From: Comamonas sp. BIGb0152
GTDB taxonomy: Bacteria; Pseudomonadota; Gammaproteobacteria; Burkholderiales; Burkholderiaceae_C
DNA length: 64,000 nt
Assembly: GCF_024809975.1 (NCBI RefSeq)
Contig: NZ_JANUDY010000009.1
Location: 1-64,000, forward strand
Direction of reading: 5' to 3'
Position 1 is the stretch's first letter. Each line of letters starts with the position of its first letter. Both the position numbers and the translations under genes were made by a program. The notes under the pieces were generated by a model. The model was not told the origin of the DNA, searched no databases, and saw only the letters and a program-made list of their open reading frames with translations. This document shows positions 9,847 to 25,915 of this stretch, in pieces.

Positions 9847-10800
9847 TCACTGCAGTGGATTGCGCAGGTTCTGGGTGCCGCCAGCCGTGTCGTCGGCGTC
9901 CTCTGCGTCTTGCTCGCTGCCGTCTTCGTCTTCCTCGTCATCGGCATGCACCCAGAAGAGGCGGTCGGGAATGGTCTTGCCCATGCCCGGGCGCAGACCG
10001 CCTTCGAGGCATTTGTCCAGGTAGGTCATGGCCTCGGCCGTGGCATCGCTGAGCGGCACCTCGGTGGCCAGCAAGGCGGTGAGCGCGGCGCTCAAGGTAT
10101 CGCCGGCGCCGATGTACTCGGTCTCGAACAGCTCGAACTCGCCGCTGCCGTAGATGGTATCGGCTGAGGCGAGTACGTTTTCCACATGCTGGTCGTGGGT
10201 GGGGATGCCGGTGACCAGCACAAAGGGCACGCCATGCTCGGCGGCGGCTTTGGCAATGTCACGCGGGCTGGGGCGGTGCTCGGAGGTGCGGTCAGGCAGC
10301 AGCCAGCGCCACAGCAGGCCATAGGCGCCGACCAGCACGGTCACCTGGGGCAGCAGCAACTCCTGGTAGGCGTCCAGGTAGTCGTCGATCAGCTCGCTGT
10401 CCCACCAGGCCATGCCCGCCACATAGGCGACCACAGGCACATCGGGGTAGTCGTTGGTTACTTCCGCACACACTCGTACATTCTCGATGGAGCCTAGAAA
10501 GCCCAGTTTGATGGCGCGGATGGGGATGTCTTGCAACACGGTCTGGGCCTGCTGCTGCACGGCCTCATCGGACAGTGCATAGAAATCAATGGTGTCCAGC
10601 GTGTCGCGGATGAGCGCGCCGGTGACCACGGTACAGGGGTGGCCGCCCATGGATGCCACAGCCAGGCTGTCTGCATTGACACCGCCTGCGCCACTCGGAT
10701 CATTGGCGTTAAAACACAGGATGCTGGCCGTATCGATGGTGGCTGCCAGCGTGCTTTCACTTGGAAAGGATTCTGGCTGGTTTGTCAAGGAGGATGTCAT
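9847..10800 (-). CDS. thiD: Hydroxymethylpyrimidine/phosphomethylpyrimidine kinase (ThiD family)
   Basis: 317 residues. A ribokinase-type fold with the substrate-binding segment ILCFNANDPSGAGGVNADSLAV near the N-terminus and the anion-hole motif IGAGDTLSAAL. The N-terminal motif departs from the usual SDSGGGAGIQAD but keeps GAGG-AD. The C-terminal tail (DDEEDEDGSEQDAEDADD) is an acidic extension that I would not expect in ThiD enzymes generally. The proposed role is phosphorylation of HMP and HMP-P in thiamine synthesis; specificity cannot be proved from sequence. Confidence 0.85.
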   Translation of the reverse strand: MTSSLTNQPESFPSESTLAATIDTASILCFNANDPSGAGGVNADSLAVASMGGHPCTVVTGALIRDTLDTIDFYALSDEAVQQQAQTVLQDIPIRAIKLGFLGSIENVRVCAEVTNDYPDVPVVAYVAGMAWWDSELIDDYLDAYQELLLPQVTVLVGAYGLLWRWLLPDRTSEHRPSPRDIAKAAAEHGVPFVLVTGIPTHDQHVENVLASADTIYGSGEFELFETEYIGAGDTLSAALTALLATEVPLSDATAEAMTYLDKCLEGGLRPGMGKTIPDRLFWVHADDEEDEDGSEQDAEDADDTAGGTQNLRNPLQ

Positions 10801-11092
10801 AGGTCAACGAGATAGGGCACATTGCGGCAGAAATCACCGATAAATCTGTGTTCAAAAGCTACAATCGTTGCATTCTATGTAAAGGCTCTGTAAGCTTTTC
10901 AAAATTAGGAGCAGGGACGACGGATGCAGTGTACGCGCTGTGGTGCAAAATGCACCCAAAGCACATGCGGATTCGTCGAAAGAAAAATTGCCATAGGGCG
11001 TATGTGTTCAATGCAAACGGGTGGGAGGGGCTTGTCAGCCTTGGCTGCCGCGTGCATTCACATTTCATGACATGCAATGAGGAGGGTGGCCG

Positions 11093-11479
11093 GTGACAGT
11101 TTCCGCAGATAACTTCAAGGTATTGGTGGTTGACGACAGCAATACCATTCGCAGAAGTGCCGAGATTTTTCTGAAGCAAGGCGGCTATGAAGTGCTGCTG
11201 GCTGAAGACGGTTTCGATGCCCTCTCCAAGATCAACGATTTCAAGCCGGACATGGTGTTTTGCGACATCCTGATGCCAAAACTGGACGGCTACCAAACCT
11301 GCGCCATCGTCAAGCGCAATGATGCTTTCGCATCGACACCCGTGGTCATGTTGTCGTCCAAGGACGGCGTCTTCGACAAGGCCCGGGGACGGATGGTGGG
11401 ATGTGAAGACTACCTCACCAAGCCATTTACCAAAGATCAATTACTGGAAACCGTCGGACGTTTCGTTGCCGAGCGTTAA
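11093..11479 (+). CDS. pilG: PilG-type single-domain response regulator
   Basis: 128 residues, a stand-alone receiver. The acidic pair is VLVVDDSN (D at about 14-15), the phosphorylated aspartate is in MVFCDILMP, and the switch lysine is in YLTKPFT. It starts at a GTG preceded by GGAGGGTGGCC. It is the first gene of a pilGHIJ-pilL chemosensory operon that controls type IV pilus twitching through extension or retraction motors. The 292 bases upstream, back to thiD, contain no recognised gene. Confidence 0.9.
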   Translation: MTVSADNFKVLVVDDSNTIRRSAEIFLKQGGYEVLLAEDGFDALSKINDFKPDMVFCDILMPKLDGYQTCAIVKRNDAFASTPVVMLSSKDGVFDKARGRMVGCEDYLTKPFTKDQLLETVGRFVAER

Positions 11480-11488
11480 GGAGGGGTC

Positions 11489-11854
11489 GTGCCTATTCAA
11501 AAAGTTCTTATCGTTGATGACTCAAAAACCGAATTGATGTTTTTGAGTGATCTGCTTGTACGCCAGGGTATGGTGGTGCGCACTGCGCAAAACTCGGACG
11601 AAGCCATGCTGCGTCTGTCCGAAGAACGCCCTGATCTGATTTTGATGGACGTGGTGATGCCCGGACAGAACGGCTTTCAGCTGACGCGTCTGATCACACG
11701 CAGCCCGGAATATGCCGATATTCCGATCATCATGTGCACCAGCAAAAATCAGGAGACTGACCGCGTCTGGGGCATGCGCCAGGGCGCGCGTGGCTATGTG
11801 ACCAAACCGGTGGATCCGGCCGAGCTCAAGGCCAAGATCGAGGCGCTGGGATAA
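11489..11854 (+). CDS. pilH: PilH-type single-domain response regulator
   Basis: 121 residues, GTG start after AAGGAGGGG. Receiver motifs: KVLIVDDSKTE, LILMDVVMPG with the phospho-aspartate, and GYVTKPVDPAEL with the switch lysine. It is separated from pilG by 9 bases. In Pseudomonas, PilH opposes PilG as a phosphate sink or retraction regulator; the same role is inferred here from order and sequence. Confidence 0.9.
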   Translation: MPIQKVLIVDDSKTELMFLSDLLVRQGMVVRTAQNSDEAMLRLSEERPDLILMDVVMPGQNGFQLTRLITRSPEYADIPIIMCTSKNQETDRVWGMRQGARGYVTKPVDPAELKAKIEALG

Positions 11855-11857
11855 GGC

Positions 11858-12385
11858 ATGGCACAGCGCGAAGACTTGCGAGAGCTGCAAACCCGGCTGG
11901 CCGATCGTCTGAGCCAGGCACGCAACCAGACTGCGGTCGGTGCCTCCTGGCTGGCGGTCAAGATCAGCGGCAAGAACTTTCTGCTGCCTTTGAGCCAGTC
12001 CGGCGAAGTGCTGGGCTGGAGCGGGGTGGAGCCTGTACCCTACACCAAACCCTGGATGCTCGGCGTGACCAGCATCCGGGGTATTTTGTTGACGGTGGTG
12101 GACCTGGCCCGCATGCTGGGCATGCCGGCGGCCCGCAGTGAGCAGGTGTTTGCCAGTGCCTCGGTCGTCGCGCTCAACCCCATGATGGGCGTCAATGCTG
12201 CGCTGTTTGTCGAGCAGCTCGAAGGCTTGCGCGGCACCACGGATTTTTCGCGCTCCAAAGACACACCGGCCGATGCGCCGGAATTTTTTGGTGCGCTCTA
12301 CACATCTGCCAACGGTGAGCAGTGGCAGGAGCTGAATTTGCAGCTTCTGGCCAATGCGCCCGATTTTCTCGATATCACGGTTTAG
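11858..12385 (+). CDS. pilI: PilI-type CheW-like coupling protein
   Basis: 175 residues with a CheW beta-barrel. Motifs are [22 protein letters not shown] and [24 protein letters not shown], with [21 protein letters not shown] further on. It couples the PilJ receptor to the PilL kinase. The start is 4 bases after pilH. Confidence 0.9.
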   Translation: MAQREDLRELQTRLADRLSQARNQTAVGASWLAVKISGKNFLLPLSQSGEVLGWSGVEPVPYTKPWMLGVTSIRGILLTVVDLARMLGMPAARSEQVFASASVVALNPMMGVNAALFVEQLEGLRGTTDFSRSKDTPADAPEFFGALYTSANGEQWQELNLQLLANAPDFLDITV

Positions 12386-12423
12386 TGCGGGGCTTCCGCG
12401 GCGTCATCCTTTTCAGTATTTGT

Positions 12424-14688
12424 ATGTTCAACAAACTATTCAAACGCAAAGAAGAAGCGGCAGACCCAGGTGTCAGCATCTTCCCAGATGGTGACCAGGT
12501 CATGCTGTCCGAAGGCTCCACCGGCGACGGTGCGTCTTCTGCGGCCAAGAGCGCTGGCGCTGCCAATGCTGCACAGGACGACTACATGGCGCAGTTGGTC
12601 GAAGGTGAGACCAGTGGCGACGATCTGGTGACCTTGCCGCTGCTGGGCACGGCGCCGGCGGCCAAGCACCAAAAAACGCTGCTGGCCGTGGTGGTCGGTG
12701 GTCTGGTGGTGTTCTTTGCGCTGGCGGTCTGGGCTATTTTGCAGTCGCGCACCACGGGCGGCCAGCTGGCTGCCACCAGCCAGGCCCTGACCCAGTCGCA
12801 GCGTTTGGCCAAGTCGGTGGGCCAGGCGGTGAATGGTAACGAACAGGCGTTTGCCGAAGTGGCCGAAGCCTCGTCGATTCTGAAAAAGAACATCGACGGC
12901 CTGAACGCCGGCTCGGACGATCCCAATATCAAGGCGCTGTCCGGCTCCTACGCCGAGGTGCTGGCGCCGCTGGTGGAAGCCTCTGACCGCACGGCCAGCA
13001 AGAGCGACTCGGTGGTCAAGCAAAAGGCCTCCCTGGTGGCCATGAGCAAGGACTTGCAGGCGATTCACCGCAACACCCAGACCCTGCTGGAGCTGAGCGA
13101 AGCGGTGGTGAGCCTGAAGCTGCAGCAAGCGGCACCGACGGCAGAAATCGCCGCGGCCAGCCAGTTGGCCATGCTGACCCAGCGTATCGGCAAGTCGGCC
13201 AACGACTTCCAAAGTGGCTCTGGCGCCAATGCCGAGGCCGTGTTCCTGCTGGGCAAAGACTTGAACACCTTCAAGGAAATCGTCTCCGGTCTGCTCAATG
13301 GCAGCCCTGAGCTGCGCCTGGGCGCTGCCCGCGATGGTGCGGTGCGTGACAAGCTGCTGGAGCTCTCGGCCCAGTACGACATCACCTTGAAGGACGGCTC
13401 CTCGGTGCTGAGCAACCTCAAGGGCATCTCGGAAGCGCGCGAGGCCGAAGTCTCGATCCAGTCGGCCAGCGATCCACTGCGCAAGGGCCTGGAAGCGCTG
13501 CAGGCCGACCTCAACAGCTGGTCGGACCGTATCTGGTTGTACCTGGTGGGCATTGTGCTGGCCGCGTTGCTGGTGGGCCTGGGTGGCTGGGGTCTGGTGC
13601 GTCTGCAGCTGGCGGACAGCTCGAACCGCCGCCGCGCTGCTGAATCGCTGCAGCAAGAAGCGACCCGCCAGGAGCAAGAGGCCAAGCGCCTCAACGATGC
13701 CAACCAGGCCGCCATTTTGCGCCTGATGAACGAGTTGCAGTCAGTCGCTGAAGGTGACCTGACCCAGGAAGCGACCGTGACCGAAGACATCACCGGCGCG
13801 ATTGCCGACTCGGTGAACTACACGGTGGAAGAGCTGCGCATGCTGGTGGGCAGCGTGCAGAACACGGCAACCCGGGTGGCGCAAACCACCTCGACCGTGG
13901 ATGCCACCTCGACCGAGCTGCTGGCCGCTTCGACCGAGCAACTGCGCGAGATTCGTGAAACCGGCAAGTCCATTTTGGACATGGCAACCCGTATTAACCT
14001 CGTGTCTTCCCAGGCGCAGGAATCGGCTTCGGTGGCGCGCAAATCGCTGATGGCTGCCGAGTCCGGTCTGCAGGCCGTGGATAACGCGATCGGCGGTATG
14101 AACTCCATCCGTGACCAGATCCAGGACACCTCCAAGCGGATCAAGCGCCTGGGCGAGTCGTCGCAGGAGATTGGTGAAATTACCGACCTGATCTCGGACA
14201 TTACCGAGCAGACCAACGTGCTGGCGCTGAACGCAGCCATTCAGGCCGCATCGGCCGGTGAAGCCGGTCGTGGCTTCTCGGTGGTGGCCGAAGAAGTGCA
14301 GCGTCTGGCAGAACGCTCTGCCGACGCAACGCGCCAGATCTCGGTGCTGGTGAAGGCCATTCAGACCGACACCCAGGATGCCGTGGCCGCTATGGAACGC
14401 TCCACCCAGGGTGTGGTGGAAGGGGCCCGTCTGTCGGACAGCGCTGGTACCGCACTGAACGAAATTGACCGCGTGTCCCGCGAACTGGCCGATCTGATTC
14501 AACAGATTTCCCGTTCTGCGTCCGACGAAGCGGTGCAGGCCAACGAGGTGGCAGAGAATATCCAGCATATTTTTGCGGTGACGGAGCAGACCAGTGATGG
14601 CACCCGTGCCACGGCGCAGCAGGTGCGCGAGCTGTCTCAAATGGCCGAGGAATTGCGCCAGTCGGTGTCTCGGTTCAAGATCGCCTGA
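12424..14688 (+). CDS. pilJ: PilJ-type methyl-accepting chemotaxis protein
   Basis: 754 residues from the ATG at 12424 ([12 protein letters not shown]). TM1 is [21 protein letters not shown] and TM2 is [20 protein letters not shown], enclosing a periplasmic PilJ-type sensor region of about 270 residues. The cytoplasmic part has a HAMP-like linker and the signalling hairpin with tip [20 protein letters not shown]. It is the receptor of the twitching chemosensory array. An unusually long N-terminal cytoplasmic segment of about 80 residues precedes TM1. Confidence 0.92.
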   Translation: MFNKLFKRKEEAADPGVSIFPDGDQVMLSEGSTGDGASSAAKSAGAANAAQDDYMAQLVEGETSGDDLVTLPLLGTAPAAKHQKTLLAVVVGGLVVFFALAVWAILQSRTTGGQLAATSQALTQSQRLAKSVGQAVNGNEQAFAEVAEASSILKKNIDGLNAGSDDPNIKALSGSYAEVLAPLVEASDRTASKSDSVVKQKASLVAMSKDLQAIHRNTQTLLELSEAVVSLKLQQAAPTAEIAAASQLAMLTQRIGKSANDFQSGSGANAEAVFLLGKDLNTFKEIVSGLLNGSPELRLGAARDGAVRDKLLELSAQYDITLKDGSSVLSNLKGISEAREAEVSIQSASDPLRKGLEALQADLNSWSDRIWLYLVGIVLAALLVGLGGWGLVRLQLADSSNRRRAAESLQQEATRQEQEAKRLNDANQAAILRLMNELQSVAEGDLTQEATVTEDITGAIADSVNYTVEELRMLVGSVQNTATRVAQTTSTVDATSTELLAASTEQLREIRETGKSILDMATRINLVSSQAQESASVARKSLMAAESGLQAVDNAIGGMNSIRDQIQDTSKRIKRLGESSQEIGEITDLISDITEQTNVLALNAAIQAASAGEAGRGFSVVAEEVQRLAERSADATRQISVLVKAIQTDTQDAVAAMERSTQGVVEGARLSDSAGTALNEIDRVSRELADLIQQISRSASDEAVQANEVAENIQHIFAVTEQTSDGTRATAQQVRELSQMAEELRQSVSRFKIA

Positions 14689-14733
14689 CCGATGCCTGCT
14701 GTTTAATTTTGACCCGCAATCGGGGACTGTTGC

Positions 14734-21003
<6,270 letters not shown>

Positions 21004-21026
21004 ACGGCGTACCGCCACAGCGACGA

Positions 21027-21053
21027 GGGCTGCCCTAGGGCAGCCCTTTTTTT
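21027..21053 (+). terminator. Terminator of the pil chemosensory operon
   Basis: GGGCTGCC-ctag-GGCAGCCC stem followed by seven T residues, directly after pilL. Confidence 0.93.
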
Positions 21054-21103
21054 GTGCGTGCTGCGCAGCAAAAAGGCGGTCGGCCTGCCCGTACAATGGG
21101 CCT

Positions 21104-21712
21104 ATGAGCGCTGCGACTGACACTTCCGGGACCCTGAACCTGACCCACCACTTTCTGATTGCGATGCCTGGCATGCAAGACGAAATGTTTGGCCGCAGCG
21201 TGGTCTATGTCTGTGAACACAGCGAAAAAGGTGCCTTGGGCATCATCATCAACAAGCCCTCGGACATCACCATGGGCAAGCTGTTCGACAAGGTCGATCT
21301 GCCGCTGCGCCGCGAAGACCTGGAGCTGGAGCCGGTCTTCCAGGGCGGGCCCGTGCACACCGAGCGCGGCTTTGTGCTGCATGACCGGATTGTGCTGGAC
21401 GCCAGCGCCGGTGACGAATCAGCCTATTCCGCCACCCTGACCATTCCTGGCGGGCTGGAGATGACCACCTCGCGCGATGTGCTCGAAGCCCTGTCCACCG
21501 GCGCCGGGCCGCACCGCGTGCTGGTCTCGCTGGGCTATTCGACCTGGGGCGAAGGCCAGCTGGAATCGGAAATCACCGAGAACGCCTGGCTCACCGTGCA
21601 TGCCGATGCGGGCGTTATTTTTGACACCCCTGTGGAAGAGCGCTACGACATGGCGCTGGCCCTGCTGGGCGTGCAGTCCTGGGCGCTGTCTGCCGCAGCC
21701 GGCCGCGCATGA
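21104..21712 (+). CDS. yqgE: YqgE/AlgH family protein
   Basis: 202 residues starting MSAATDTSGTLNLTHHF. Family motifs: HHFLIAMPGMQDEMFGRSVVY, CEHSEKGALGIIINKP, QGGPVHTERGFVLH and LGYSTWGEGQLE. The molecular function of AlgH/UPF0301 proteins is not established. It overlaps yqgF by four bases, the conserved yqgE-yqgF arrangement. A TACAATGG element precedes the ATG by 10 bases and may be the -10. Confidence 0.95.
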   Translation: MSAATDTSGTLNLTHHFLIAMPGMQDEMFGRSVVYVCEHSEKGALGIIINKPSDITMGKLFDKVDLPLRREDLELEPVFQGGPVHTERGFVLHDRIVLDASAGDESAYSATLTIPGGLEMTTSRDVLEALSTGAGPHRVLVSLGYSTWGEGQLESEITENAWLTVHADAGVIFDTPVEERYDMALALLGVQSWALSAAAGRA

Positions 21713-22158
21713 CGGATGCCGCCACCAAGCCCTTGCTGGCACAGGCGCAGGGTATGCAGAGCTTTCTGGCTTTTGACTTTGGCATGAAGCGCACCGGCGC
21801 CGCGTATGGCACGCGCATGCTGGGAACGGCCCGGCCGCTGCCCACCATCCATGCCGAGGGCAAGGCCCGCTTTACCCCGATGGATAGCCTGATCGCGCAG
21901 TGGCAACCCGAGGCGCTGGTGGTGGGCGTGCCCTACCACCCTGATGGCGCCGCCCACGAGAACACCGCCCATGCACTGCGTTTTGCGCGCCAGTTGCGCG
22001 GCCGCTTTGGCTTGCTGGTGTTTGAGGTGGATGAGCGCTACAGCACCACCGAGGCCCTGGCCAGCGGCGCGCGCGATGCCGATGCGGCCTCGGCCTGCAT
22101 CATTCTTGAACAGTTCATGCGCAGCCTGGATGTGCCCGACCTGGATGCTGCCCCCTGA
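21709..22158 (+). CDS. yqgF: Putative pre-16S rRNA nuclease YqgF (RuvX family)
   Basis: 149 residues, RNase H-like fold. The catalytic aspartate is in FLAFDFGMKRTGAAYG, the second motif is EALVVGVPYHPDG, and DERYSTTEAL is the third. YqgF processes the 16S rRNA 5' end; a Holliday junction resolvase role was proposed earlier. The ATG overlaps the yqgE stop. Confidence 0.95.
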   Translation: MTDAATKPLLAQAQGMQSFLAFDFGMKRTGAAYGTRMLGTARPLPTIHAEGKARFTPMDSLIAQWQPEALVVGVPYHPDGAAHENTAHALRFARQLRGRFGLLVFEVDERYSTTEALASGARDADAASACIILEQFMRSLDVPDLDAAP

Positions 22159-22182
22159 AGGCGGTTTTTTTCGAACACCCCC

Positions 22183-22938
22183 ATGCACGCACTGATTCGC
22201 TCCCTCGTCGGCCTGTGGCGCCTTGCGCGCATGGGCCTGCACATCGTGCTAGGTGTCACCAAGATCTGGCTCACGTTTGGCCGCCTGGGCCATGAGGAGC
22301 GCAACCGGGCCGTAGAGCGCTGGGCCGGCCAGCTGCTCAAGATGAGTGGCATTGAGCTGCGCGTGCTGGGCGCCGTGCCCCAACAGGGCCCTTTGCTGCT
22401 GGTGGCCAACCACCTGTCCTGGCTGGATATTCCCGCCATCCATGCGGCCAAGCACTGCCGCTTTGTCTCCAAATCCGATGTCAAGGCCTGGCCCATCATC
22501 GGCAGCCTGGCCAGTGCAGCCGGTACCTTGTTCATTGAGCGCCATTCGCGCCGCGATGCGATGCGTACCGTCAGCCGCATGGAAGAGGCACTGCGCAAGG
22601 GCGATATTGTGGCGGTGTTCCCAGAGGGCACCACCGGCGATGGCCAGCAGTTGCTGCCTTTCCATGCCAACTTGCTGCAGTCGGCGATTGCGGCCGATGC
22701 GGCCGTGCAGCCGCTGGGCCTGTGCTTTTATGACAAGCAGACCGGGCGCATGAGCAGCGCCCCCAGCTATGTGGGTGACGAGAGCCTGATCGGCTCGATG
22801 TGGCGCACCGTGACGGCGCCGCCCCTGGTGGCCCAGCTGAACTATGGCGAGCCACAGACCCATGCAGGCCGCAACCGGCGCGATTGGTCGGCGGACCTGC
22901 AAGCGGCTGTTGACGCATTGCGCCAGGTGCAGCGCTGA
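22183..22938 (+). CDS. plsC: 1-acyl-sn-glycerol-3-phosphate acyltransferase (PlsC family)
   Basis: 251 residues. Catalytic HX4D motif NHLSWLD, second motif VFPEGTTGDGQQLLPFHANLL, and an N-terminal hydrophobic segment (MGLHIVLGVTKIWLTFG). It acylates lysophosphatidate at the inner membrane. It follows yqgF by 24 bases in the same direction, so the three genes are probably one unit. It converges on the minus-strand ABC gene with a 33-base gap. Confidence 0.92.
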   Translation: MHALIRSLVGLWRLARMGLHIVLGVTKIWLTFGRLGHEERNRAVERWAGQLLKMSGIELRVLGAVPQQGPLLLVANHLSWLDIPAIHAAKHCRFVSKSDVKAWPIIGSLASAAGTLFIERHSRRDAMRTVSRMEEALRKGDIVAVFPEGTTGDGQQLLPFHANLLQSAIAADAAVQPLGLCFYDKQTGRMSSAPSYVGDESLIGSMWRTVTAPPLVAQLNYGEPQTHAGRNRRDWSADLQAAVDALRQVQR

Positions 22939-22971
22939 TGCGCTAGTGCGCCAACGGGGCGCGCCAGCGGC

Positions 22972-24018
22972 TCAGCGCGCCAGCGGCGCAAAGCAGACCA
23001 GGTGCTCGGGCTGGGCGCGCAGGCCAATGCTGTCACCCACGGCGTGCTGCAGCTGGCTGGAGACCTGGGCGTAGACCAGCTGCTGGCTGGGCAGCTGCAA
23101 GGTGTACAAATACTGCGATCCCCGGAACGATTTGCGCAGCAAGGTGGCGCGGTGGGGCGAGGCCGGGTCGAACACGACCTCGCTGGCGCGCAGCAGCACA
23201 TCGCAGGCCTGCGGGGCCTCGGGTGTGGCAATGGCGCCCAAAGGGGTGTCCAGCTGCCAGCCCTGGCCTGCGGCCAGCGGGCTGGCGGGCAGCAAGCTGC
23301 CGTGGCCGATGAAGTTGGCCACAAAGCGGCTGGCGGGCTTTTGGAACAAGGTGCTTGCATCGGCCCACTGGTGCAGGTGGCCGCTTTCCATCACGCCGAT
23401 CTGGTCGCCAATGGCAAAGGCTTCGAGCTGGTCGTGCGTGACGAACAGGGCAGTGGCCTGCGCGGCCTTGAGGATGTCGCGCAGCTCATGGGCCAGGCGC
23501 TCGCGCAGGTCCACATCGAGGTTGGAGAAGGGCTCATCGAGCAGCATCAGCTGGGGCTTGGGCGCCAGCGCCCGGGCCAGTGCCACACGTTGCTGCTGCC
23601 CGCCCGATAGCTCATGCGGGTAGCGCGCAGCACTGTTCTCCAGCCCCACCAAGGCCAGCACTTGCTGCACCCTGTGCTGCTGTGCCGCCTTGGGCAGGTG
23701 GTGGATTCCGAAAGACACATTCTTGCCCACCGTCAAATGCGGGAACAGCGCGTAATCCTGGAACACCATGCCGATGCGGCGCTTTTCAGGCGGCAGGCTG
23801 GCGCTGCTGCTGCTGACCACCTGGCCTTGCAGGCGGATCTCGCCGCCGCTGATGGGCTCCAGACCGGCGACGGCGCGCAACAAGGTGGTCTTGCCGCAGC
23901 CTGAGGGGCCGATCAGCACACCGATGTCGCCAGCTTGCAGTTGCAAAGACACCTGCGCCACGGCAGGCTGGGGGCGCCCGGCATAGCGCACATTCAGTTG
24001 GGAGACCTCAAGAAACAT
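22972..24018 (-). CDS. Fe3+-type ABC transporter ATP-binding protein (FbpC/AfuC-like)
   Basis: 348 residues from MFLEVSQLNVRYAGR. Walker A LIGPSGCGKTTLL, signature LSGGQQQRVALARALA, Walker B LMLLDEPFSNLD, H-loop FVTHDQLEAFAIGD, then a C-terminal TOBE-like region. Closest in pattern to ferric iron importers (FbpC), but polyamine or other small-anion importers share the family. It is divergent from the permease gene at 24107. The frame is open upstream to 24216, but that would run into the permease, so the ATG at 24018 is used. Confidence 0.88.
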   Translation of the reverse strand: MFLEVSQLNVRYAGRPQPAVAQVSLQLQAGDIGVLIGPSGCGKTTLLRAVAGLEPISGGEIRLQGQVVSSSSASLPPEKRRIGMVFQDYALFPHLTVGKNVSFGIHHLPKAAQQHRVQQVLALVGLENSAARYPHELSGGQQQRVALARALAPKPQLMLLDEPFSNLDVDLRERLAHELRDILKAAQATALFVTHDQLEAFAIGDQIGVMESGHLHQWADASTLFQKPASRFVANFIGHGSLLPASPLAAGQGWQLDTPLGAIATPEAPQACDVLLRASEVVFDPASPHRATLLRKSFRGSQYLYTLQLPSQQLVYAQVSSQLQHAVGDSIGLRAQPEHLVCFAPLAR

Positions 24019-24089
24019 GGCTGCATTGTAGAGGGCCGATAGGCGAGGAGGGCTTAGTGCCGCCGCAGGTAGAATCGCCAGCTTTTGGT

Positions 24090-24115
24090 CCGTCAGTGAT
24101 TCGCATTTGCAAAAC
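24090..24115. promoter_or_regulatory. Possible Fur-like half-site over the permease start
   Basis: The sequence GTGATTCGCATTTGCAA overlaps the TTG start of the permease. Its TGATTCGCATTTG part resembles one and a half hexamers of a proteobacterial Fur box. The match is partial and the position is unusual, so this is only suggestive, but iron control would fit a ferric transporter. Confidence 0.25.
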
Positions 24116-25741
24116 CTTGCCCGCTTCCGTCGCCAGCTTCTGCTCGTAGCCATTGCCTTGGTGTTGGTGCTGCCGGTGCTCACTGTTTTCAGCGCCTGGC
24201 TGCCGGGCGCGGGCAATGATGCGGATGCCTTTGCCGTGGTGCGCGAGATGTTTGCGACGGTGCTGCCAGGCTATATTCGCACCACGGTGGCGCTGGGCCT
24301 GATGGTGGCACTGGGCTCGGCGGTGCTGGGCACCTTGTGCGCGGCAGCGGTGACACTGTTCGACTTTCGCGGTCGCAAGACCTTGGAGTGGTTGCTGCTG
24401 CTGCCGCTGGCCATGCCGGCCTATGTAACGGCCTATGCCTATACCGATTTTCTGCAGTTCAGTGGACCGCTGCAGGTGTGGATGCGCGCCAGCTTTGGGC
24501 TCGAAGGGCGGCTGCTGCCGGAGGTGCGCTCGCTGGGCGGCGCGGTGCTGGTGTTTGTGGTCTCGCTCTACCCCTATGTCTACCTGCTGGCCCGCACGGC
24601 CTTGAGCGAGCGCGCCGCGCACCTGATGGAGGCCGCGCGCCTGCTGGGCGCTTCGCTGCCGCGCCGCATCCAGACCGTGGCCTTGCCGATGGCGCGGCCT
24701 GCGGTGGTGGCCGGCGTTGCACTGGTGATGATGGAGACCTTGGCCGATTTTGGCGTGGTGAGTTACTTCGGCATCCAGACCTTTACTACCGGCATCTACA
24801 AAGCCTGGCTATCGATGGAAAACCGCAGTGCGGCAGCCCAGCTGGCGACGATGCTGCTGGTCTTGGTGCTGGTGGTGCTGCAGCTGGAGCTGCGCGCGCA
24901 GCGGCGCATGCGCTTTGTCACCAGCGGGGTGGGGCGGGCATCGTCTGCCGAGGCCCAGCCCCACCGCTTGCAAGGCGCGCGCTGCCTGGCCGCGTGGCTG
25001 GTCTGTGGCCTGCCGGTGCTGCTGGGTTTTGTGTTGCCCGTCCTGTTCATGCTGCGGCCGCTGGCGGCAGACTGGTCGGTGATTCCGCTGGAGCGCTTTG
25101 TGCAATGGGCCGGCAACAGCATCCGCTTTGGCACCATCACGGCGGTGCTGGCCGTGGCCATTGCCTCGCTGGCGGCCTACGCTGCGCGCCGCAGCCAGGA
25201 CTGGGTCACCCGCACGACGGTGGGCCTCATCAGCCTGGGTTATGCCGTACCGGGCGCGGTGATTGTGGTGGGTTTGCTGCTGCCGGTCGGCTGGGTGCAG
25301 CAGTCGTTTCCGCAGTGGGGCTTTCCGGCCCTGATCACCGCGACCTCGACGGGCATTATCTGGGCCTACCTGGTGCGCTTTACCGCCATTGCGCTGCAGT
25401 CCTTGCAAAGTGGCTACACCCGCATTCCCAAAAGCCTGGACGAATCGGCGCGCATGCTGGGGGTTGGCAGTGCCGGCCTGGTGGCCCGGGTGCATGGGCC
25501 GCTGCTGCGCCGCTCGGCACTGACGGCCGCCCTGCTGGTGTTTGTTGATGTGATGAAGGAGCTGCCCGCCACCATGGTGCTGCGGCCTTTCAACAGCGAC
25601 ACCCTGGCCGTCGTCGCCTACCAGCTGGCGCGCGATGAACGGCTGGGCGAGGCGGCCCTGCCATCGCTGGCGCTGGTGCTGGTGGGCCTGGTGCCCGTCA
25701 TCCTGCTGATCCGCACCATGCGGGTGTCTGCCAGCCGCTGA
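24107..25741 (+). CDS. Fe3+-type ABC transporter permease (FbpB-like)
   Basis: 544 residues with about 12 hydrophobic segments: two fused BPD_transp_1 domains, as in FbpB/AfuB. EAA-loop motifs occur twice (EAARLLGASLPRRIQTVALPMARP and ESARMLGVGSAGLVARVHGPLLRRS). No ATG is available near the start of the frame, so translation probably begins at the TTG at 24107 (MQNLARFRRQLLL). The partner ATPase is divergent. No periplasmic binding protein gene is visible nearby, so it is either encoded elsewhere or missing. Confidence 0.88.
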   Translation: MQNLARFRRQLLLVAIALVLVLPVLTVFSAWLPGAGNDADAFAVVREMFATVLPGYIRTTVALGLMVALGSAVLGTLCAAAVTLFDFRGRKTLEWLLLLPLAMPAYVTAYAYTDFLQFSGPLQVWMRASFGLEGRLLPEVRSLGGAVLVFVVSLYPYVYLLARTALSERAAHLMEAARLLGASLPRRIQTVALPMARPAVVAGVALVMMETLADFGVVSYFGIQTFTTGIYKAWLSMENRSAAAQLATMLLVLVLVVLQLELRAQRRMRFVTSGVGRASSAEAQPHRLQGARCLAAWLVCGLPVLLGFVLPVLFMLRPLAADWSVIPLERFVQWAGNSIRFGTITAVLAVAIASLAAYAARRSQDWVTRTTVGLISLGYAVPGAVIVVGLLLPVGWVQQSFPQWGFPALITATSTGIIWAYLVRFTAIALQSLQSGYTRIPKSLDESARMLGVGSAGLVARVHGPLLRRSALTAALLVFVDVMKELPATMVLRPFNSDTLAVVAYQLARDERLGEAALPSLALVLVGLVPVILLIRTMRVSASR

Positions 25742-25915
25742 CACCGCCTTTGGCGAGGTGTTGCGCAGGCTGCTCGCCCATGGGGGCGCAGCGGCCGTAC
25801 TTGAGCGGCGACACATCTTTGGCCACACCTCGCCGGCCGCACTTCATCCCTCGTTTCCCGGGCCGTCGCCTGGCTGTGGCACTTTTGCCTGTTCCACCGT
25901 CCGTCTATTTCGCAT

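Noticed and set aside
10924..11070. 48-codon Cys-rich frame (MQCTRCGAKCTQSTCGF) upstream of pilG
   Set aside because: Relatives often have a rubredoxin here, but this frame does not match rubredoxin spacing, has only a weak ribosome-binding site and turns into low-information sequence.
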